The notes under the pieces are model-generated. The model was not told the DNA's origin, did no database searches, and saw only the letters and a list, made by a program, of their open reading frames with translations. This document shows, piece after piece, positions 53,001-62,000 of a DNA stretch of 64,000 bases (position 1 is the stretch's first letter; each line of letters starts with the position of its first letter). A program made the translations under genes and the position numbers. Origin of the DNA: Acanthaster planci (lineage: Eukaryota; Echinodermata; Asteroidea; Valvatida; Acanthasteridae); NCBI RefSeq assembly GCF_001949145.1, contig NW_019091512.1, forward strand, positions 221,923-285,922, in the 5' to 3' direction.

Positions 53001-56000
53001 GTGCTCTTGTACGTGTATGTATTTTACTTTTATCATCGTGACTCCACCAAACGACATAGTCCGTCGAGCTCGCTCGGCTCTGGATCGGTGAATTCGATAA
53101 CTTTGGGTCAGCCCCATTATAGCTAGAGCAATTACTGGGAAAGAATCTTTATATCAGTATTGAAAAAGAGGAACAGAAGCTCCAATAAATGCCGTTCTCG
53201 CATTTCCAGGGATGGATCAATTGAGCTGTGCCCTGTTTGGTTGCTACTTTTCAGCTTCCCTGGCACAAACACTAATCGAGTAAAAGCCCATTGAGGTGAA
53301 TTTGCAATTTGTGGTTTTTTTGATGGAAGTGTATCATCTAGACCGCACTGATTGCATTGGTAACTGAAGTATGGGTCTCTTCACATTCGCAGTCACCTGA
53401 TTGACGCGATCAAGTGCTCGACATTTTCGCTGCCACAGATTTATTGGCGAGGAATCAGTCCTGGGACAATATATTAAAAGTGACAGGCTAGTCAGATGAC
53501 GCCGACTATCCATTGGCAAAAACAGATATCGGTTCCAGTTTTCTTCGACACCCTACAATGGGGTAGACGAGCTGGGGCCCTTGCCTGGCATTGCAATATG
53601 GGCATGCGTGGAACAGAACATGGCATAGCGTCACAAGTACCGAACGTCGACCACGATGAGACAAGACGCTGCAGTTATTTTGCGTGGGAGGCAACATCGT
53701 GTCCTCTCCGGCACCGAAAACGTTTTTCATACAGTGAATGTTACCACATGACCGCTGACGAGAAATAAGACTACTCGAAATGTTGACGATAATCCGTTTC
53801 TATGGACGATCAGGTCGCGCATTAAGGGTTGTCAACCCCCAGTCATGGATTGGAGAAGCAGAGAGGAGTGCATGATGGATCACATGAATTGCCATCATTA
53901 CGCATTACTAAGCGGCATCACTGGGGCAGGGTAACGGGTAACATGACAGACAGGAAGCCTGGCATTCCTCGTCCCCCCCCCAAGCGGCCTCAACAAGACC
54001 GTGCAAATTTTCAGCAGCGTCATTTGTACTGAACGGGAGAGAAACATTGAATGTAGGTTATCAGAGCCTTTTTGGCTTGGGAACCAGTTCGAAAACGGAA
54101 AGAAGCGAGGTACAGCGCAAGCATAGGCCTACCTTCCTTTTTAATTTGTGGTCCTAATGCCGAATTGGAAAAAAATACAAGCTTTCATGCGCGAACCTTC
54201 CTTGTCAACGTATGAACTGTCCCTGACATATCTGGGTCGCAATCTTTTTCTGAGCCGAGTATAAAACATGTTTGCTCCGTTTCAATTTTCTGTTTCTGAT
54301 GAATCCACGCGGCCACGCGCAGGGGCGTTATGTCGCAAAATGAAGAAGTTGCACAACACGGCTTTGCTTGATCAGATAACAAGCTCTTCCTCTGATATGA
54401 ATCAGACCCTTCCAACTTCTGCTTTCTGAAGACAAATTAATGTTTGCATTGGCATGTTTTTCAATTCAACAGAAAGCGCCACCAGGGTAAAGACTTCTCA
54501 GAAAATTCATGAGTCTTGGGAAGAACGAGCTAAATATAATTGCCGTGTGGGATGCCCGTAGCGACAGATAGGACCTTGTTGTGATCATTCCTGGATGATT
54601 GATACCAATAGGTGTTATGAAAACTGCATCCCACTCATTGCATATACCTTGGAATTCTCCTCAATGACAAAAAAATGGACACTTTACGTTTTCCACGTTT
54701 ATCCATGTTGACATTGTTGAATTTTCATTCTTGACATTAAAGTGAAACGTAGTTTGCTTTGATGCATTTGCTGGCTATACAAAATACGAAACACTCCTTT
54801 GGGTATTAATGTCCATATCGCAGCATGGTACGTCTTTTGATTGAGTAATTCCAATTTTCACATAGGCGGGTCTGCCCTCAAAGTATAGATGTTTGTTGTT
54901 TGTTTGTTTTTTTGCTCGACCCTTTCAAGATGGCCTGACCTATTCCGGCAAATCCACTTAAACGCGAAAACACCTGCAACCGTCTTCTTTCGAGACGTGG
55001 TCGGTATCTTGTCATAGACTGGGTAGTAAGCCCTCTCCCCTCTACCCACCATGTCCAAGAGATCAGCGGGTAAGCCCGGATTTGTCCCATCGGCGGTCCA
55101 GCCAAGCGCACGGTATGAAAGAAAGCGCGGTTATCAAGACACTCAAAGATTGAAACTCAAGCTGGCTCAAGCGATGTAGATGCCTCATATTCCTATGTTT
55201 ATATATGCGACACAGAAACACAAGTCGTAGACATGCACAGGGCAATAAATAAAAACAATCTATGCTTTTTAGTGTAACATAGCACGTTCAACACTGCATT
55301 AAAGTGACATTGTTTTCTCCCGCGCCTCTTTTAAGAATTTTTTTTTTTGCTGTTTCGCGCTGTTTAATTACGTTGAATTTCATGCGTGTTGGGAGAATTC
55401 AGTGTCTGGGTTTGGCACCTTCTCGATATATTCACCCATAAGTTCAGCATACTTCATAACCTACAGTGGCAGTGTTACAGATTTTACTATTACATTTGTT
55501 ACATTGATTAGAATAGCCTTAAGAGACGGCTTTCGTTGCATACCCGTGTCTTAATAAGTTGGCTATAACTGGTTATCACCACATTCTTTCAGGGCACAGC
55601 AGAGGACCTCCTGTTCTTGTTCTTCTTTTTTTCCCTTTTTTATCTGATTCCCTAACCCTTTAATTTTTGATTCAAAATGTCTTCAACAAAATCAGCATGT
55701 ATGTAGCCCAAACCAGTCTCGAAATCAGTTCGGTCTTATCAAATAACAGACACTTGGAGAAACACACACATGCGTGGGTCCCAATTTGTGGGCCGTGTTA
55801 TTGAACCCGTCAGGTGGAGAAACCGGTCGTCTAATTCAACAACGCATCTGTCGCGGCACGTCTGCGGACAGACAAGTCGCCCTCAGCTCGGACGCGCGCC
55901 GAGAGCCCAGTCTCAGAACAGAATGCACGTGAATGAGTTTTTAAAAAAACACAGAGTTCATATTCGCTGTCTGTTTTGCCATCCCAGCACCAGACAAGTG

Positions 56001-59000
56001 GGTACATACCGATGGCCGTAGGGGAGGACCGTCTCGCTGTTTGTGCACGACAATGCACGGGCCTACCAGAAGGAGCCTGATTTCCGTAGCGACCGATGCC
56101 ACATAATATTCGGTTACATGGAGACGGAACAAGAGCCGCGATAACAACATGCTGTAAACATCTAAACTCTGTTTTAACAGGGCCCAAAACATGCCAGTCA
56201 GCGCGTTTGTTTTCTTTTCTTGCACAAAAATCTTAAACCCAACGAAAACATTATTCCATTTAACAAATAATAACTTTTCTTTCTCAAAATAAAATAGCTC
56301 TTCCCGTGCAACAGCGCAGTTTTTTCAGCCTTACATTAAAGGGGCTGCACTCCTCTGAATGACGTTAGTCGAAAGCTCCTCTCATCAATTAATTTCAAGG
56401 GGAAAGGTTCCAGACTCAAGAATCTGTCGTTGTGTCAAGAGACTGATCTTTAAGGTCTGTCACTGATGAAACATGCTTTTCCTCACTCCAAAATCCTCTC
56501 TGAGGGAAGATTCGGATATTCGTGGCAACCATGTGCACCCACCCTCGATGACTTACATGCCTATTGCCGTTGAGCTGACATCTTCAGGGATTGGCCCCCA
56601 ATCAACAGTGGCCCAACATGAATTCCCAAGTTCCTAACCGGCAGCCATGACATCTGTGGTAACTTATTGAAATTCAAACTAGATCATAACTAGATATGCA
56701 GCGGCTCTCCGTAGCTGGATTCAAAACAGCCTGAGGCACAAACGTAGTTAACGCTAGACGTTTTTTGGATACAATTTGTTTTCAGCGAGGTTCTTTGGAA
56801 ACAATTTGTTTTCAGCGAGCTCAATCACTAGTTCTTGATCATGCGTCATGGAAACTCAGTGCAATGCAATGCATACTGTGCAATTGTTTTACTAAAGTTC
56901 AACAAGAAAAAATGTCTACTCTATCGAGAGGAGGGATTTAACTAACTTTTGTCTGAGTTTCCGATCAAGTTCAAGGCGTTAAATCACCCCCAAAGACCTT
57001 TTTAAAAACGTGTTTATTATCTGTTTGATCAGGGACACTGCGAAATCCGCTACTGTAGTTCTGAAGCGCCTTTGGATGACTGCGCAACATTTTATCGCCA
57101 GAATATCGATAAAGGCTTTTTTAGTTGTTGAGCTAGATGAACCCAACCAAGTAGAACAAAAAACTTACCTCCTGATTGATTGAGGTTCTGTCTTGGTAAG
57201 ACGCCACCGTTTGATGACGTTCAATAAGGATGAGTTTTGTGTGTGTGTGTGTTTTTTTTTTCACTTTTGGCAGTGCTTCTTTGGTGGATCAATCCTGTCC
57301 TCCGAGGTTTGGAGCAATTGGTGAGAAAAGAGCCAAAGAGTAAAGGAACTTGTCTATCACTGGCGGATGTGTTTCACTGCTTTGTCAAATATGAAGGCAA
57401 CTTTACTGGGTAAAACAAGTTAAAAGAATTCGATTTCCTTTCGCCTCAAACATCAGCAACTGCGTAAAGATATGCCAAAAACTTTAGGGAATATTTGTTG
57501 TTTCCAATCTTGTCAAACGTGTTCATTTCCTGGGGTCATTTTCTTACTGCGACAAAGTATTGGTACAATTCGATTTATAGCGCAACCTTGACTTGATGTA
57601 AAATGTTGAGCGGTGAATTCGGATCAGTGAAAAAGAGACAAAATAACATAACATCTTCGTCCTTAAAGCCATCATGCTGATAATGAGGTGACAGTGGCGA
57701 GAATAATGATGTGCGATAAGAAAAATGTGATCAGTCATCATCTGCTGACACATTTGGCTATGTTATTTATTTCGGTCATTGAGTTCGACGTCAGGGTACT
57801 AGATTTGGTATACCATTAAAGTTCGGAAAAGGATCTGCAGTTTTAATGGCGGTTTAAGATTGAACACAAGTTAACATTGCTGAGTGACAAGAAACAAAGT
57901 GAACATATTTCGCGCCAAAGGAAAGGGAAAGACCTTGGCTTATCGGTATATTTAAAGGAAGGCCTTAGAATCAAGCGGGTCCAGGTGGTTGTCTTTAGGC
58001 ACAAATAGCCGAGATTCTCTTGGGCGACTGGCCTGGTCAACTCGCTACTGGCCGGTGCGGTCAGTCGCCTGATTCAAGCCATCCACTCATCAGATGAGTT
58101 CCGGGGAATGCTGGGAGGAATAAAGCTCTCTATCATGTAGGACTACTATCATGAAATACATTTTGGGTGCCAGAATAGAAGGCAGCGTCGAGAGAAAGTG
58201 GAGAGAAATTAGACACGACTCTATAGGAAATGGCTACAGCCTATACTGCAGACTTGTGCGTAATAAGTCATTTGCGAGTTAAATTTCAAGAAAGTATGGT
58301 ATACTCAGTTATCTGATTGAACATAAACGTAAGAATTTGAATTCCCCAGACAAAAAACACTGTTGCTATACCTCGTGATTCGGGGCAAGCTTTTGCATAG
58401 CGACCACCATCTCTGGAATGGACTGGTTCCTTTGTGCCCTTCTTATCCATCAAGAGCGGTGTGTTGTTGCAAGGCGTGTCTTATGTAACTAAGCAAAAGT
58501 TTGCCCCGAATCAAGAGGTATAGCAACAGTGTTATTAGGATGGAGAATCAAAAGTGCTATTTTCACGTGAATTTAAGAACTCAGTGTACCAGATTTTATT
58601 CAAATTTTACTCGCAAAAGACTTATTCCAAACCGCAGTCAAATAAATTTGACACAAGATGTATTTTTGCGTTGGGGAGATGTTAATTATATATAACGGGT
58701 TTGCCCTTACCCAACGTATATTAACAAGCACTGTATGCTCAGTGCTTGTCCGAGAGCTTGCGAAAAAACCTCACAAACCCGTTATATGTAATAAATTTGA
58801 CACAGCATTATTAGCACTTGGCGTGTTCAGAGACATAGTGCTGGGGAACCATGGGTGCATAAACTGCGTGGCTCACGTACATTTTTATACATGTACATAT
58901 ACGAGTATTGCGTAAGGCGCACGTATACGACCAGCTTTCATTCCTGAACCCTAATGATGTGTTCACAACCGCGGTGCTCTTGCAGGGTCGCAGCGTACAC

Positions 59001-62000
59001 AGTAGTGGCAATAACGTTTGATTGCCTGCCACACCTTTCTCTGCTGCAATAGGGAATAACTTGCGTAGAGAGTCCGCACGACAACCAATGGTGCACTACC
59101 AAGCTTCAGTGACGTCCCTCAGTCTACAGTTGGACAAAAAATAAGCGTGGTGTACTACACCCTTCCATTGGGCGACATTTTCGTTTGACTCAAATGTAAT
59201 GGTACAGTTATCTTGCTTTGCGGCAAACCCTAACAGTGTATAAATGCTCAATCAGCCAATCAAGATTCAAAAATTCACAATTGTAATAGGGAAGGCACCT
59301 ATAGGCTACCCCCAAGTAGATTACATTGAAAAAAACTCCTCCCCCGTAAGATTTCGTCCCCTAATCCCTGGAAAACGAAGATATGTCGTTAATCTGGAAT
59401 CGACTCTGACAAGAGTCGGCTGAGGTCGAATACAAAACTACTCGATACTGGTTTCTTATTAAACAGTGCATTGACTGCCGATTTTATGACAGAACGGGTA
59501 CGTTGTAAATCACATGCAGGCAGAAACGTTTATCAGAAATTTCCTGTCATTCTTCGAGGTTTTATGGTCACGGTATTTGTAGAAGAACGCTGCAGTCATA
59601 AAAGACGTCTCACCGTCCTGTCGCTCTAGCTTGCGAGGGGACACGATTCTTAACTGGTTTCCTAGTAACAAGTGCGAGGAAATGATGCTTCCCGAGGCCG
59701 TCTTGCCTCCCCCGAGGCTGCTCATAATTTACGACAGGACGTTTTCCCTTTATTTCTATTTTGCGATTGCCAGCCTTAACGACTGCCATCTACAAGAAGG
59801 GGCTCTGTAGTAGAGATCAAACAGTTGTCGTGTCGTCGAGCGATTCAGCGTCCAATGTAAATTGCTCGAACGTTTGGAGTTGAGTGTTTGTGTTGTCGTC
59901 AGCTGAGGACCTGACGATTGTTAATCGAGCAGCTTCGCATGGGACACCGTTTTCCAAATCGCAGCCCATGCAAAGTCTTACACTGTTACACTTAGTTTGG
60001 GAATACAACTAACTAACAACACAAGAGATGCAGCGGTATTTTGCCTAGCGAACGCCTACATAATACTCATCCTCGCTATCATGCACCTGTTGTAATGGAG
60101 AGAACCAGGTTTATAGTCGTCGTCCGCCAATTTGCCTGATGTTCAGAAAGATTCTGTCATGTATATGTATATCCAAACAGAAAACAAGAATTACAGTTAA
60201 GACATCTCACTTCTCACAACGCTTATGTTATGTAGTTAATCTGAACATAAAACAGTAAATCTTAAATATCAAAGGTGACGTTAACTGGAGTGCCAGAATG
60301 TTTTCTTTCTTTTTTTATTGTTTTTTTTTTATTTTGATGCCTAATCGTTGGCATCGCACAGTCGTAGGTCTTCGCTTGCCGACACTATGAGTTGTGTCTT
60401 TTCTGCCAGTGAGCTGTTGGTCACCGAAAGTCAACTGTTTGTTGAAGCAAGTTGCTCTCAGAAAAATGTTAGGCACTTCTTTTGGCAAGTCGCTCACTTT
60501 AATAGTCTTCCATAACGGAGTAATTGAATGAGTGATTTATGCGTTACCATGTCCGCTTTATGGCGGAGCTGACATCGCTTACTAGCCGGTCAGCTCTGCT
60601 AGAGCTTTCGAGCAATCTCTTTCAAGCCGATATCTGATTTTGCGCATTTGTAACATCGCTGTACTTATCGATGTACTATGGAAGTCGTGGTCGTTTATGA
60701 TAAAAATGATAAAACTATCACAGTATGCACTTTACCCACGGGATATAGACGATAATGCATTACCTCTTTCCCCCAGTTTTCTACGTCAGTAGAGCTGGGT
60801 GTGTTTATAATGTGATTTCAGAAGTACCATTAGTACCTGTGTCTCCCCATTGCTGTTGATTTATGGTTGTGTATATCTTTTGTTCTTTTATTTTGTCGCA
60901 TCGAAAAGTCACAGAGGTCTGTATTTTCACTCATCAGAAGTCTGTATTTCCACTCATTCGCATTTACCCGGCTTGCCCTAAAAATCAATACACGGGTTAA
61001 GCAGTTTCACGTTTAAGCACTAGATTATTGGAACATATCATAAGTTTCATGAATTGCATAAGTACATCGTTACTCTTCTATCAATCTCGATTGATTCACA
61101 CAAGGAAGAGGTACGCTTCATGTCCATACGGCGCCAGCGGCAACCTTTGCGAAGACGCTGTATGCTGTCTTGAGCACACAGCTCGACGAAACACAAAGTC
61201 CTCTGCGCCTACTTGCAAAATTTACACTGGATCTTTCGTGAGGGGTCCCCTGCAGCGCGCCCTCCTCCGTCTCCGCACGAAGTCACCGCTCGACACAAGT
61301 CAGCTCCTGAACGCCACATCTGCAAATCAATGACAGTTAGCCCTGGGGGTTTCCGTAAAGTGATCAGGCAAGGGTTGATGCCCAATCGATGTGTGATGAC
61401 AGTCGTCTGACGCTTGCTGCGGGCATTTTGTGTTCCTATCGCATGATAATCTACTTGAGAAACTTCTTTCAATCAGTGTGCTGAGAGTTATTCGTCGAAT
61501 ATAATGCTTCTCTCGCTGCCTAATTCGCAGAATACACAGATTCTGAACTTACATCTCTTCTCCCAATTGTCAGGAATGTAAAAACCATATGTGAACTATA
61601 GCCTATTCGTTCTGCATTGTTACGCTGTACCTGTCTTTGAGTAGAACTTCGGGTAAATCAGAAATTATTCAGGGAAAGTGCACTTTTTTCTTTACACATT
61701 GAGTTTTTTCATCAACGATAATGGATCCGTGATGTCAAAAGAATATTTTAGTTATCAGTTCTGCTGAAGCTAGTATGTTTGTTCTAATTTAAAGGATCGG
61801 GTAGTGTATAATTACGCTCATGTAGGATTTTCTCCCCTTTGTTAGTTTGCAGTCTACTCTCTCAAGAGGGCGGCATTGCTGCCGTCTTTGGCCCGTCGAC
61901 GCTCGAAGGTAACCTCGCTGTGGACGGCGTTTGTGATCGGCTACAGGTGCCGCACATTACCGCTAGATGGGAACATAAGGAGAGACCCTCCTCCCAAACG

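Larger units (their letters stand above)
51055..61845 (+). other. GRIK: Intron 2 of the GRIK-like gene (about 10.8 kb)
   Basis: The intron starts gtagga and ends ttgttag. Phase 1 at both ends and the direct fit of KR to VC mean no exon need be missing inside it. It holds a 30-bp tandem pair (56761-56819), two inverted-repeat structures (58356-58533 and 58691-58786), a short GT run near 57238-57251, and open frames around 52.2-52.6 kb and 53.5-53.8 kb with no family likeness. Nothing else is recognisable. Confidence 0.8.

Noticed and set aside
57236-57261. GT and T microsatellite run
   Set aside because: Too short to be notable; common in intronic DNA.
51055-61845. A missing coding exon between exons 2 and 3
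   Set aside because: At first exon 3 seemed to need phase 2, because of the cag ending at 61852. With the ttag ending at 61845 the phases agree and KR-VCSLL aligns directly to the family.
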